Shown: positions 8,351-16,656, counted from the first letter of the stretch. The stretch is 64,000 bases of DNA from Actinomadura rudentiformis (GCF_008923185.1 NZ_WBMT01000017.1:229853-293852); one strand, 5' to 3'. The notes: generated by a model not told the origin, from the letters alone. Numbers and translations: made by a program.

Positions 8351-9859
8351 TCAGGCGTCGACGAGGTCGGTCCCGGCGGACGGCGATCTGCCGGCGCGGG
8401 TGTAGCCGGTGAAGTCGGTGCCGGGCGGGTCCTGCTGGTCGTCGAACCCGCCGGGCACGACCGTGCGTCCGAGCCGCTGACGCACCTTGTAGCGCACGAT
8501 GCCGAACCAGAACCGCGGATCGGTGGCCATCTCCTTGAGCGACAGGTCGAGGTTGAAGACCTGGGCGAACGTCCGCTCGACGTGGGCGTCCTCGCGGCTC
8601 GCGGCGGTGATGGCGTTGAAGATCGGCCAGCTGAGGCGCGCGGCCAGCCTGCGGCGCCAGGGAGCGACGACCTCACTCCCGGTCGCGAAGTCATAGGCCT
8701 GATCACGGGCCATCGCGAGCATCCAGGGCACGTCGAGTGATTTCTTCTGCCGGGCGAGGAACTCGCGGAAGAAGGGCGGGTCGAGGACGTCGCGGCCCGG
8801 CAGCATCTCGGCGAGGATCAGCGCGGAGCGGGCCGCCGAGCTCATCCCCTGGGCGTAGAACGGGTTGAACGCGCAGATCGAGTCACCGACGCAGACCAGC
8901 CCGAGCGGGGGCCGGTCGAGCAGATCGAAGCGGCGCCACCTGTTGCCGGTCGCACGGGTGAGGTGGACCTCGGAGGTCGGAGTGCAGGCACGCGCCGCCT
9001 GCCCGAAGGTCGGGGCCCGTACGCGGTCCACCGCGGCCTCGAAGGCGTCGGCCTCGCGCGGCATCCGGACGCCCCACGAGCCCATGCACACGATGGCGCG
9101 GTCGCCCTCGATCGGGAAGAAGTTGCTGAGGAACTCGTGCTCCTCGGGATGGTCGCCGGTGTCCTGGGTCGGAGTGATGACCAGGTGCTTCCACCACCAC
9201 GACTCCGGACGCCGGTCGGCGGGCGGCAGGTCGTACCACCGCGAGGTGTAGGTGACCTTGGCGTCGAGGGTCTTCTCCAGCGGCGCCGGCCATCCCGCCG
9301 CGCTCAGCCAGCCGACAACCGACGAGCCGCGCCCCAGCGCGTCCACGACGAGCTCGGCGGCCAGGTACCCCGACTCGTCGCCCGTGCGGTACTCGACTCC
9401 CTCGACGCGCCCGCGCGCGGTGCCGCCCCCGCTGGAACGAAGCCCGGTGACGGTCACCCCCTCGCGGATCTCGACGGCCGGGAGCTCGCGGACCTTGTCG
9501 CGCAGGACCCGCTCGATGAGCACCCGTGAGCTGTAGACCATCGTCATCGACCCGGACTTGCGCGGGGCCCAGCCATCGTTCTCGCAGTACGCCGCGTCCA
9601 TCGAGGGCATCAGGCGCATCCCGCCCGCGGCGATCAGTGCCTCCTCGAACCCGGGGAAGATCTCACCGATCGCACGGCGCCCGGAGTTGAGGAGGAAGTG
9701 CGGGTGCTTGCTCTGCGGCACGCCCCGCCGATGCTGCGCGTCCGGCGGGAGCCGGTCCCGTTCAAGGACGATCACCTCGTCGAAATGCCTCGCGAGCACT
9801 CCCGCGGCGCACAGCCCCGCCACGCTGCCACCGAGCACCACGGCCGTCTTTCCCCGCAT
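8351..9859 (-). CDS. FAD-dependent monooxygenase/oxidoreductase
   Basis: A flavoprotein of the group A monooxygenase / geranylgeranyl-reductase-like superfamily, 502 residues from ATG 9859. The Rossmann FAD motif is VVLGGSVAGLCAAGVL near the N-terminus with the ribose-binding ERD. A second FAD motif, VCVGDSICAFNPFYAQGMS, lies near residue 340. The N-terminal start follows Shine-Dalgarno GGAGG five bases upstream. In-frame ATGs further upstream lie inside the operator and were rejected. It is the first gene of the operon with a membrane protein and tetR. The substrate is unknown; a hydrophobic small molecule is likely given the family and the membrane partner. Confidence 0.85.
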   Translation of the reverse strand: MRGKTAVVLGGSVAGLCAAGVLARHFDEVIVLERDRLPPDAQHRRGVPQSKHPHFLLNSGRRAIGEIFPGFEEALIAAGGMRLMPSMDAAYCENDGWAPRKSGSMTMVYSSRVLIERVLRDKVRELPAVEIREGVTVTGLRSSGGGTARGRVEGVEYRTGDESGYLAAELVVDALGRGSSVVGWLSAAGWPAPLEKTLDAKVTYTSRWYDLPPADRRPESWWWKHLVITPTQDTGDHPEEHEFLSNFFPIEGDRAIVCMGSWGVRMPREADAFEAAVDRVRAPTFGQAARACTPTSEVHLTRATGNRWRRFDLLDRPPLGLVCVGDSICAFNPFYAQGMSSAARSALILAEMLPGRDVLDPPFFREFLARQKKSLDVPWMLAMARDQAYDFATGSEVVAPWRRRLAARLSWPIFNAITAASREDAHVERTFAQVFNLDLSLKEMATDPRFWFGIVRYKVRQRLGRTVVPGGFDDQQDPPGTDFTGYTRAGRSPSAGTDLVDA

Positions 9860-9870
9860 GCACCCTCCAT

Positions 9871-9897
9871 TCATACAAACCATGAGTGAATGTATGA
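9871..9897 (-). promoter_or_regulatory. Probable TetR operator overlapping a promoter -10
   Basis: Perfect inverted repeat TCATACA ... TGTATGA with a 13-bp spacer. It covers the -10 of the monooxygenase operon, so bound repressor would block RNA polymerase. The operon's own TetR (6580-7203) is the natural candidate. Confidence 0.7.
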
Positions 9898-9917
9898 TCA
9901 AAGGAAGCGGGGGTCAA
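9889..9917 (-). promoter_or_regulatory. Sigma-70-type promoter of the monooxygenase operon
   Basis: On the minus strand TTGACC (9912-9917) and TACATT (9889-9894) are separated by exactly 17 bp, and the start codon of the monooxygenase is 29 nt further on. Confidence 0.7.
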
Positions 9918-10514
9918 CAGGTGCGATCCGAACAAGCCCACAGGACCGGGGCTGACGCTGTGAGCTCGCGTAATCGTCCGGCGCGTATTCGTGGATGAGG
10001 GCGACGGGGCGTGCCTCGCCAGTCACGTTCGAGCGGTCTCCGGCCAGTTCAAGGAGCAGGGCCGCGACCGGTCCGGGGACCATGGTGGGACGTCGCCAGG
10101 CCGGTCAACGCGAGCCACTGACCCCGGACCGTGTTGATGGTCGGGGCCAGTGGCTGGCGTTACAAGTTGGGGCAGCCGGGCTTGGGCATGACCACGTCAT
10201 CGCCGGTCGCGTCGGCGGGAATCGGGGGGAGTTCGGCGTGCTTGACGGTGTAGCCCGCGCCGGAGACGTAGGAGTTGAACGGTGCGGGCGCCGAGTTGTA
10301 CTGGGTGCAGGCACCGTCCAGAGCGCCCCAGGAGAAGCCCATCCGGTCGTACTTGTTGCCGCGTGGATCGGATGGCCCGTGCCGAGTGCGACACCACACG
10401 AGAATGTCCGGAAGTGTTATCTGGTGCTGCGGAATCCTGATGACATCTAGATGACAAACGATCAAGGCCTGATCGGGACGATCTCCGATCAGGCCTCTGA
10501 CGTGCGTTCCTGGG
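9918..10514. other. 597-bp region without a complete gene
   Basis: Lies between the monooxygenase promoter and tRNA-Ala. The only coding-like piece is the orphan minus-strand fragment at 10160-10375. The remaining frames look like noise. Confidence 0.5.
10160..10375 (-). pseudogene. Orphan C-terminal fragment, secreted-protein-like
   Basis: About 65 codons of convincing protein (GNKYDRMGFSWGALDGAC ... MPKPGCPNL) end at a stop at 10160. Two cysteines and the aromatic/Gly pattern suggest the end of an extracellular domain. Upstream the frame loses coding character and no start is credible. I do not recognise the family. Confidence 0.35.
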
Positions 10515-10588
10515 TGGAGCTGAGGGGATTTGAACCCCTGACCCCCTCGATGCGAACGAGGTGCGCTACCGGACTGCGCTACAGCCCC
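10515..10588 (-). tRNA. tRNA-Ala(CGC)
   Basis: A 74-nt cloverleaf on the minus strand. The acceptor is GGGGCTG/CAGCTCC with one G-U pair and discriminator A. The anticodon stem-loop CCTCG-TTCGCAT-CGAGG gives anticodon CGC. The T-arm is GGGGTTCAAATCCCC. No CCA is encoded. Confidence 0.95.
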
Positions 10589-10644
10589 AAGGACTCCGCA
10601 AGGTTAGCAAACATTGGGGGTGCTTCGCGCATCGGCGGAGGGGG

Positions 10645-11205
10645 TCAGCCTCCCACTACGCGGCGGTCGTCGGCGTACTGGTCGAAGACCTCTTCCTCGG
10701 CGTGGGGCACGAGTTCGATCACCTCGGCGTCCTCGGCGGCGGCTTCGGCGGCGGCCCGGCGGGCCTCGGCGCGGGCGCGGGCGCGATCTTCGGCCTCGGC
10801 GCGGCGCTGGGCGGCGTCCATGCGAACGGCGACGCGGAGGAGGGAGAGGTGGCCGGCCAGGAGGAGGACGGGCGGCACGGAGACCCACCAGGGGGCCAGG
10901 CCTGTGGCGATCACCACGATCGAGGTCAGGGTGAGGAGGAGCAGGCCCGTGGTGCGGCGGCGGCGCCTGGCGATCACGGCGGCGCGGCCGGGGCGGCGGC
11001 GAGGTGCCGGGGCCGTGTCGGTGTCCTCGTCGAGGGTCTCCTCGGCGTCCTCCAGGGTGGGCTCCTCGAGCGTGAGCTCCTGGGTGTCGTCGGCTTTCTT
11101 GTGGAGGAGCCTGAATCCGGCCTCGCCATCACGGCGGAGCCACATGGGGACGAGGACGACGGCCCAGACCGCGACGATGGCCAGGTAGAGAACGGTGCTG
11201 CTCAC
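10645..11205 (-). CDS. sepX: SepX/GlpR-family actinobacterial divisome membrane protein
   Basis: GTG at 11205 gives a 186-residue protein that starts with a transmembrane helix (residues ~3-21). A cytoplasmic acidic/Arg-rich stretch with PRRRPGRAAVIARRRRRTTG follows, then a hydrophobic hairpin (~85-125). The C-terminal segment is highly charged and Ala/Arg/Glu-rich and likely helical. This layout and the location match the family called GlpR in mycobacteria (Rv0996) and SepX in Streptomyces, a divisome component interacting with FtsZ and other partners. The neighbours here (GNAT, moeA, galU, 5-FCL) are those around Rv0992c-Rv0996. The symbol is given from synteny plus topology. Confidence 0.78.
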   Translation of the reverse strand: MSSTVLYLAIVAVWAVVLVPMWLRRDGEAGFRLLHKKADDTQELTLEEPTLEDAEETLDEDTDTAPAPRRRPGRAAVIARRRRRTTGLLLLTLTSIVVIATGLAPWWVSVPPVLLLAGHLSLLRVAVRMDAAQRRAEAEDRARARAEARRAAAEAAAEDAEVIELVPHAEEEVFDQYADDRRVVGG

Positions 11206-11434
11206 CGGCCCACCGCCCGGGCACGCTGAACAGGCGGGCCGACTTTCGGCGCGCGCACGTGCATTGGGAGCAGGGCCACGACCCGCACGGTACGAGTCAC
11301 TGTTAGATGTTGACGAGCATAAGGGGCGGTGTGTCGCGAGATCGATCTCGCGGTTACTCTCTGTTTGCGAACTCTTCTCGATCGCAGGATTCTTACGACC
11401 CGCACAAACTGGAAAGTCAGCACGGGCCCAAGTG

Positions 11435-12073
11435 TCACGGCGACGAGGACGAACGCGGAAATGCCTGTTTGGTGCTGGCCAGCCAGCGGGAGCGAAGGCC
11501 GCCCGGTACGTCCTCGACCGTGAGGGCGTAGCAGATGTGGTCACGCCAGGCCCCGTCGATGTGAAGGTGACGGCGGCGAATTCCCTCTTCACGGAATCCC
11601 AGTTTTTCGACCACGCGGCGGCTGGCGGTGTTCTCCGGACGGATATTCGCCTCGACGCGGTGGAGTCCGACCGTGAAGAAACAGTGATCGACGGCAAGGG
11701 CGACGGCGGTCGGGATGACGCCTCGGCCCGCCACGTTGCGGTCCACCCAATAACCGATCTGGGCCGAACGGGCGGAACCCCAGACGACCGCGCCGATGGT
11801 CAACTGACCGGCGAACTTGCCCTCGTGGGTGACCACCCAGGGCAGCGCGAGGCCTTGCCGCGCCTCCCGGCGCATGGTGTGCACCATGCTGAGGTACGGA
11901 CCGAGGCCGCTGCGGAACAGCGGTGTCTCGGGGTTGGTCGGCTCCCATGGCCGCAGCCACTCGGCGTTGCGTACCCGGAGCTCTCGCCAGACTGCCGCGT
12001 CCCGATGCCGCAGTGGGCGCAGCCCAACCGGGCCCTCGGACAGGGTGACCGGCCATCCGCGCAGTCGTTCCAC
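11435..12073 (-). CDS. RimJ/RimL-type GNAT N-acetyltransferase
   Basis: A 212-residue GNAT protein. The opening GPVGLRPLRHRDAAVWRELR strand-helix, the central acetyl-CoA loop NVAGRGVIPTAVALAV and the late HRVEANIRPENTASRRVVEKLGF segment are diagnostic of the RimJ/RimL subfamily, which acetylates protein N-termini or small molecules. The likely start is GTG at 12073. No ATG fits, and there is only a weak upstream AGGGA. It occupies the place of rimJ (Rv0995) beside sepX in the mycobacterial gene order. The substrate is unproven. Confidence 0.85.
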   Translation of the reverse strand: MERLRGWPVTLSEGPVGLRPLRHRDAAVWRELRVRNAEWLRPWEPTNPETPLFRSGLGPYLSMVHTMRREARQGLALPWVVTHEGKFAGQLTIGAVVWGSARSAQIGYWVDRNVAGRGVIPTAVALAVDHCFFTVGLHRVEANIRPENTASRRVVEKLGFREEGIRRRHLHIDGAWRDHICYALTVEDVPGGLRSRWLASTKQAFPRSSSSP

Positions 12074-12235
12074 AGCTCCATGATTCCCTGGTGAAGTATC
12101 CGGACGCCATCAATTGTCGCCGACAACTCTGCCGGAGTGCAGGTCCGGAGCCTGGTGACACCCTCCCGAAACCGATGATGTGCCATCAGACCCGGAGAAA
12201 TAGCGTCATGTGGCACGGAGTACGACAGCGGGCGG

Positions 12236-13684
12236 TCATGACCAGCGGCCGTCCTTCATGACCTTTTCGACCTCAAGGTCGTCGCTGAGCACGACGAGGT
12301 CGGCCTTCTTGCCCGGTTCCAGCGAGCCGATGCGGTCGTCCAGGCCGAGCGCGCGAGCCGGGATCAACGCGGCCGAACGGGCGGCGTCCTCGATCGGCAC
12401 GCCCACGACCGTGACGGCGCGGCGGAAGCCGTCGGCCATCGTGATCGTGCTGCCCGCGATGGACGTGCCGCCGGCGAGCATGGCGCGGCCGTCCTTGACC
12501 TCGACGTTCATGACGCCCAGAGTGTACGAACCGTCGCCCATCCCGGCCGCCGCCATCGAGTCGGTGATGAGGGCGACGCGGTCGGCGCCCGCGGTGGTGA
12601 ACGTGAGGCGCGCGACCTCGGTGTCGATGTGCACGCCGTCGTTGATCAGCTCGACGGTGACCCGCGGATCGTTCAGCGCGGCGACGATGGGGCCGCCCTC
12701 GCGGTGATGCAGGGGACGCATCGCGTTGAACAGGTGGGTGGCCACCCGCGCGCCCGCGTCGAACGCCTCCTTGACCTGCGCCGCGGTGCCGTCCGTGTGC
12801 CCGATCGCGGCGACGACGCCCTCGTCCACGGCGGCTCGTACGAGATCCAGGCCACCGGGCAGCTCGGGCGCCAACGTGATCATGCGGACGTGGCCGCCGC
12901 CCGCCTTGATCAGCCGCCGGAACTCGGAGAGATCGGGGTCGCGCAGCAGCGAGGGCTCGTGGGCGCCGCACCGGCCCACCGCGATGTACGGGCCTTCAAG
13001 ATGGATGCCCGCGATGAGTCCCTCGGAGGCCAGCTCGGCCAGACTCGACACCGCGTTGATCATCTCGTCCGTGCTGCCGGTGACCAGCCCGGCGGTCATG
13101 GTCGTCGTGCCGTGGGCACGGTGGAACTTCACGACCTGCCGCGCGTCCTCGGCCCGCCCGCTCTGGTACGAGTGTCCCGCGCCACCATGCAAGTGCATGT
13201 CGACGAATCCAGGCACCACGTACCGCCCGCCCAAGTCCAGAACATCGGCTTCGTCGGGTGAGGAGAAGCCATCCGCGCTGCGGTCGGAGCCGCCCACACC
13301 AGCCCTGGGGGAACCCGGGCCACGGCCAGAATCGCCTCCGCCAAGGCTGGAGGAGCCCAGGCCACTGCTGGACGCGCCCGCGCCGAGGCGAGAGGAGTCC
13401 GCGCCATGGCCGGAGGAGCCCGCGCCAAGGTCGAAGGAGCCCTGGCGACGGCCGGGCGTGCCTGGGCCACGGCCGGATGCGCCCGCGCTGAAGTCGCGTG
13501 CGGCCTTGCCGGAGTCGGGTGCGGCCGTGCAGAGGTCGGATGCACCCGCACTCAGGGCGGGATCGCCTGGGCCATGGGCAGGGTCGCCTGTGCCAAGGCC
13601 GACAATCCGGCCGTCGTCGATGCGCAGCCAACCGTGTTGGACGGCGTTCGGGAGAACGAGACGGGCATTGGCAAGGACGGTCAT
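12236..13684 (-). CDS. nagA: N-acetylglucosamine-6-phosphate deacetylase with a low-complexity insertion
   Basis: NagA converts GlcNAc-6-P to GlcN-6-P in amino-sugar and cell-wall recycling. Family marks are visible: the first metal motif FVDMHLHGG (~165), the ligand Glu in HLEGPYIA, GHTDGTAAQVKEAFDAGA, THLFNAMRPLHHREGG, and the catalytic Asp in ALITDSMAA. The C-terminal strand region IGSLEPGKKADLVVLSDD is normal. Unusual is a ~110-residue Gly/Ser/Asp-rich block (residues ~31-140) between the first strands (RIDDGRIVGL) and VLDLGGRYVVPGF, where normal NagA has a short loop. It is encoded by a 21-bp tandem repeat. All catalytic residues remain, so activity is plausible. A SIS-isomerase remnant lies directly upstream. 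Confidence 0.9.
   Translation of the reverse strand: MTVLANARLVLPNAVQHGWLRIDDGRIVGLGTGDPAHGPGDPALSAGASDLCTAAPDSGKAARDFSAGASGRGPGTPGRRQGSFDLGAGSSGHGADSSRLGAGASSSGLGSSSLGGGDSGRGPGSPRAGVGGSDRSADGFSSPDEADVLDLGGRYVVPGFVDMHLHGGAGHSYQSGRAEDARQVVKFHRAHGTTTMTAGLVTGSTDEMINAVSSLAELASEGLIAGIHLEGPYIAVGRCGAHEPSLLRDPDLSEFRRLIKAGGGHVRMITLAPELPGGLDLVRAAVDEGVVAAIGHTDGTAAQVKEAFDAGARVATHLFNAMRPLHHREGGPIVAALNDPRVTVELINDGVHIDTEVARLTFTTAGADRVALITDSMAAAGMGDGSYTLGVMNVEVKDGRAMLAGGTSIAGSTITMADGFRRAVTVVGVPIEDAARSAALIPARALGLDDRIGSLEPGKKADLVVLSDDLEVEKVMKDGRWS
13265..13594 (-). repeat. Degenerate 21-bp tandem repeat inside nagA
   Basis: About fifteen 21-bp units encode heptapeptides such as SFDLGAG, SSGHGAD, SSRLGAG, SSSLGGG and DSGRGPG. 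Every unit is a multiple of three, so the frame is kept, and other frames also stay open. This is why long spurious ORFs appear on both strands here. Confidence 0.85.
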
Positions 13685-13691
13685 GGCAGGT

Positions 13692-13832
13692 TCACACCTC
13701 GGCGTCGAGGATGACCGACCGGGTCAGGTTGCGCGGGTGTCGGGATCCAGCCCGCAGTTGCGAGCGATCTCGACGGCGAGCCGTTATATGCGGATCAGGT
13801 CGGCCAGCGGGTCCAGGTCACTCACGATCATA
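13692..13832 (-). pseudogene. C-terminal remnant of a SIS-domain sugar isomerase
   Basis: Directly upstream of nagA the minus strand encodes DLDPLADLIRI, a TAA stop, RLAVEIARNCGLDPD and, after a one-base frameshift, PRNLTRSVILDAEV before a TGA 7 bp from nagA. The 'LDPD-PRNLTRSV' ending is typical of SIS-domain (GlmS/AgaS-like) aldose-ketose isomerases, which commonly precede nagA. It has one in-frame stop and one frameshift, and the upstream part is missing. Confidence 0.42.
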
Positions 13833-14257
13833 GTTCCGTCCACCCTCTGTCACCTGGGCGGACAGCTCCGCCAACGCCGCTCGCCGAATGTCCAGACCAT
13901 CCTGAGGGGATGTCTCGCCGCGCCTTCTACCTGTCGGCCCGGCAGCAGGTGCTCATCTGCATACGCGGCGGCGCCGTCGCCCAGAGCGTGAGCCCCGTGC
14001 AGCCGCTGCAATCCAGAGAGCCCGCTACGCCTCGGAGTAGCAGCAACGGCGGCACACCCACCCTGCCCAGCCGCGCCACCCAGCCCGATCAGGCGCCCGA
14101 CGGCCGGAGTTGGCAGGCATGCCGGGAGGTGTTGCTGATCAGAGTGTGGGGTCGGGAGCGGGTGGCCAGGTTGGGGGTGTCGGGAGCGGGTGGCCATCTT
14201 GGAGGGCGTCGCCGAGCGGTAGGGCGGCACGCCGGCGGGCGTGTCGGCGTTTGGTGC
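13833..14257. other. 425-bp region without a recognisable gene
   Basis: Between the isomerase remnant and mog. It contains an 18-bp direct repeat GTCGGGAGCGGGTGGCCA (14151-14168 and 14179-14196). It may be further debris of the amino-sugar operon, but I recognise nothing. Confidence 0.4.
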
Positions 14258-14770
14258 TCAGGGGGTGTGGGGGGTGAGTGGGTCGCCGGTGCCGGGGGTG
14301 GGGTGGTCGCCGCCGCCTATCTGGTCTATGGCGTGGTAGAGCACCGGGGCCAGGACGGCCATGCCGTCGCGGACGCCGCCTGTGGAACCGGGGAGGTTGA
14401 CGATGAGCGTGCGGCCGGCGACTCCGGCCAGGCCGCGCGACAGTATGGCGGTCGGGACGGCGTCGCGGCTCTGCATGCGGATGGCTTCGGCGATGCCCGG
14501 TATCTCGCGTTCGATCACGCGGCGGGTCATCTCGGGGGTCAGGTCCATGGGGGTGAGCCCGGTGCCGCCGGTGGTGACGACGAGGTCGTACTCCGACTCC
14601 ACGGCGTCCCGCAGGACCTCCGCGACCGGATCGCCGTCGGGGATCACCACCGGGCCGTCCACCTGGCAGCCGAGGTTCTGCAGCAGCTCGACGAGCACCG
14701 GCCCGGACTTGTCGGCGTACACGCCGGCCGCCGCCCGGTTGGACACCGTGACGGCCATCGTCCGGATCAT
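14258..14770 (-). CDS. mog: Molybdopterin adenylyltransferase (MogA/MoaB family)
   Basis: Adenylates molybdopterin before molybdenum insertion. The MoCF_biosynth signature is clear: VVTTGGTGLTPMDLTPE and LIVNLPGSTGGVRDGMAVL. ATG at 14770 has GGAGG five bases upstream, supplied by the ATGGAGG of a slightly longer alternative start at 14782. The 170-residue length is normal, with a Pro/Thr-rich tail. It is the last gene of the run galU - moeA - moaC - mog, all on the minus strand. Confidence 0.92.
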   Translation of the reverse strand: MIRTMAVTVSNRAAAGVYADKSGPVLVELLQNLGCQVDGPVVIPDGDPVAEVLRDAVESEYDLVVTTGGTGLTPMDLTPEMTRRVIEREIPGIAEAIRMQSRDAVPTAILSRGLAGVAGRTLIVNLPGSTGGVRDGMAVLAPVLYHAIDQIGGGDHPTPGTGDPLTPHTP

Positions 14771-14825
14771 CGTCGCCTCCATGGTCCGTCCGGACCGGTT
14801 CGGTGCGTATTCGGCATGCGGGCGC

Positions 14826-15323
14826 TCAGGACTCGCCGCGGCGCCAGACGCCGGTCTTGCCGCCGGTCTTCTCCTCCACCCGCACGTCGGTGATCATCGC
14901 GGCCGGATCGATGGCCTTCACCATGTCGATCAGCGCCAGGCCTGCGACGGTGACGGAGGTCAGCGCCTCCATCTCCACGCCGGTGCGGTCGGCGGTACGG
15001 ACGGTCGCGCTGATCGCGACGCCGCCGTCCTGGACCACCAGGTCGACCGAGACGCCGTGGAGGGCGATCGGGTGGCAGAGCGGCACCAGGTCGGGGGTGC
15101 GCTTGGCGCCCATGATCCCAGCGATCCGCGCGACCGACAGCGCGTCGCCCTTGGGCACGTCGCCGGAACGCAGCGCGACGACGCAGTTGGATGACAGCCG
15201 TACGAAACCCGTGGCGGTGGCGGTACGGGACGACACGTTCTTGGCCGACACGTCGACCATGCGTGCCGCTCCCGACGAGTCCAGATGCGTGAAACCGGTG
15301 AACTCCGAACCCATGGCGCTCAT
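14826..15323 (-). CDS. moaC: Cyclic pyranopterin monophosphate synthase accessory protein MoaC
   Basis: Second step of molybdenum-cofactor synthesis, making cPMP from the MoaA product. Motifs seen are MVDVSAKN, the GAKRTPDLVPLCHPI metal/substrate loop, DRTGVEMEALTSV and KAIDPAAMI with the catalytic Lys region. 165 residues, normal. ATG at 15323 overlaps the moeA stop (ATGA), showing translational coupling. Confidence 0.95.
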   Translation of the reverse strand: MSAMGSEFTGFTHLDSSGAARMVDVSAKNVSSRTATATGFVRLSSNCVVALRSGDVPKGDALSVARIAGIMGAKRTPDLVPLCHPIALHGVSVDLVVQDGGVAISATVRTADRTGVEMEALTSVTVAGLALIDMVKAIDPAAMITDVRVEEKTGGKTGVWRRGES

Positions 15324-16543
15324 GACGGCAACCTCAAGACCTCGACAGGCGAACCGGCGGGCACGTCCACGGCGTCCTCTGGCAACACGATGAGCGCGTT
15401 CGCCGACGACAGCGCGGCCAACTGATGGGATCCCTGTCCCTCCGCCGGAGTGACGGTGTAACTCTGCTGCATATGTGTACCCCGGTTATGCGCGAGGGTC
15501 GCACGCAGGAAGTGTGTGAGCCCGGCCGGGGACTTCAGGTCCTCGGCCAGTACCGCGGTAACGGTGGGCAGTGGTTCCGGTGCCAGGCCCTGCATGGCGC
15601 GTAGGGCTGGCCTGACGAATACCTGGAACGAGACGTACGCGCTGACCGGGTTGCCAGGCAGCGTGAAGATGGGTGTGCCCTCCAACAGGCCGAACCCCTG
15701 GGGCTTGCCAGGCCGCATCCGCACCTTGTGGAACTGCACGGTGCCGACTCCTGTCAGCACCTCCTTGACCACGTCACGCACGCCCATGGACACACCGCCG
15801 GACGTGACAAGGGCGTCTGCACGCATGAGCTGGTCTTCCAGGGTCTCCAGCACCTTGCGCGGATCGTCCTCGACCATGGTCTGCCGGTACCCGACTCCGC
15901 CCGCCTCGATCACCGCGGCGGTGAGCATGAAGCTGTTGGAGTCCCAGATCTGCCCCGGCGCCAGCTCGGAGCCCGGTTCCCGCAGTTCGCTGCCCGTGGA
16001 CAGCACGACGACGCGCGGCTTGGGCCGTACGACGGCGCGAGCACGACCGACCGCCGCGAGCATGCCCAGTTGGGCGGCGCCCAGCCGGGTCCCCGGACCC
16101 GCGACGATCTCACCTGCCCGAACGTCCTCGCCGGACCGCCGGATGTAGTGGCCGGGCGGCGCGGAACGGTTGATCCGGACGGTCGCGGCGCCGCCGTCCG
16201 TCCACTCGACCGGGATGACCGCGTCGGCACCGGCGGGCATCGGAGCGCCCGTCATGATCCGGGCGGCCAGGCCAGGGCGTATCGCGGTCACCCCGGAGTC
16301 GCCAGCGGCGATGTCACCGATCACTGGCAACACCGCCGGCTCGGCCTCCGAGGCCTTCGCGACGTCGGCCGACACCACCGCGTACCCGTCCATCGCGGAG
16401 TTGTCGAAGGGCGGCAGCGACACCGGCGCGGTCACCGGCTCGGCGAGCACACTGCCCGCCGCCTCCAGCAGCGCCAGGTCGAGCGGCGGCAGCACCGGCA
16501 CGTTGGCCAGGATGTCCGCCAGATGCTCGTCGACCGTCCTCAT
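15320..16543 (-). CDS. moeA: Molybdopterin molybdenumtransferase MoeA
   Basis: Inserts molybdate into adenylated molybdopterin. The N-terminal domain has PPFDNSAMDGYAV and GEDVRAGEIV. The central MoCF domain has VVLSTGSEL, ALVTSGGVSMG and FTLPGNPVSAYVSF. A C-terminal beta domain with GSHQLAALSSANALIVLPE follows. At 407 residues it is full length. The start is ATG 16543 (MRTVDEH). Its upstream region is a set of direct repeats, each with an ATG, encoding a 26-residue leader peptide whose stop overlaps this ATG. The longer N-terminal frame (to 16696) would overlap galU and was rejected. Confidence 0.95.
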   Translation of the reverse strand: MRTVDEHLADILANVPVLPPLDLALLEAAGSVLAEPVTAPVSLPPFDNSAMDGYAVVSADVAKASEAEPAVLPVIGDIAAGDSGVTAIRPGLAARIMTGAPMPAGADAVIPVEWTDGGAATVRINRSAPPGHYIRRSGEDVRAGEIVAGPGTRLGAAQLGMLAAVGRARAVVRPKPRVVVLSTGSELREPGSELAPGQIWDSNSFMLTAAVIEAGGVGYRQTMVEDDPRKVLETLEDQLMRADALVTSGGVSMGVRDVVKEVLTGVGTVQFHKVRMRPGKPQGFGLLEGTPIFTLPGNPVSAYVSFQVFVRPALRAMQGLAPEPLPTVTAVLAEDLKSPAGLTHFLRATLAHNRGTHMQQSYTVTPAEGQGSHQLAALSSANALIVLPEDAVDVPAGSPVEVLRLPS

Positions 16544-16620
16544 GCGACCGTCCTCATGACGCCCTTGACCGTCCCCATGACGTCCATGATCGTCCTCATG
16601 ACGCCGTTGACCGTCCCCAT
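16540..16620 (-). CDS. Predicted 26-aa leader peptide coupled to moeA
   Basis: ATG at 16620 follows a purine-rich GGGGGAG. The frame reads MGTVNGVMRTIMDV then MGTVKGVMRTVA and stops at TGA 16540-16542, which overlaps the moeA ATG as ATGA. The peptide and DNA are internally repeated: CATGAGGACGGTC-like units occur about five times, including the moeA start itself. It may simply be duplication of the initiation site, or a real coupling leader. No attenuator hairpin is evident. Confidence 0.45.
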   Translation of the reverse strand: MGTVNGVMRTIMDVMGTVKGVMRTVA

Positions 16621-16656
16621 GGCACTCTCCCCCGAAGCTCGCGCGACCCGGACCGG

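Noticed and set aside
10451..11188. Plus-strand ORF with ELR-GFEPLTPSM motif
   Set aside because: This is the well-known false peptide read through the antisense of a tRNA gene (tRNA-Ala here).
12726..13991. 421-aa plus-strand frame across nagA
   Set aside because: It is antisense to a clear NagA with all motifs. The 21-bp repeat keeps several frames open and makes it look long.
14151..14196. 18-bp direct repeat as part of an att site or operator
   Set aside because: Simple G-rich sequence, no neighbouring recombinase or regulator; reported only as part of the intergenic note.
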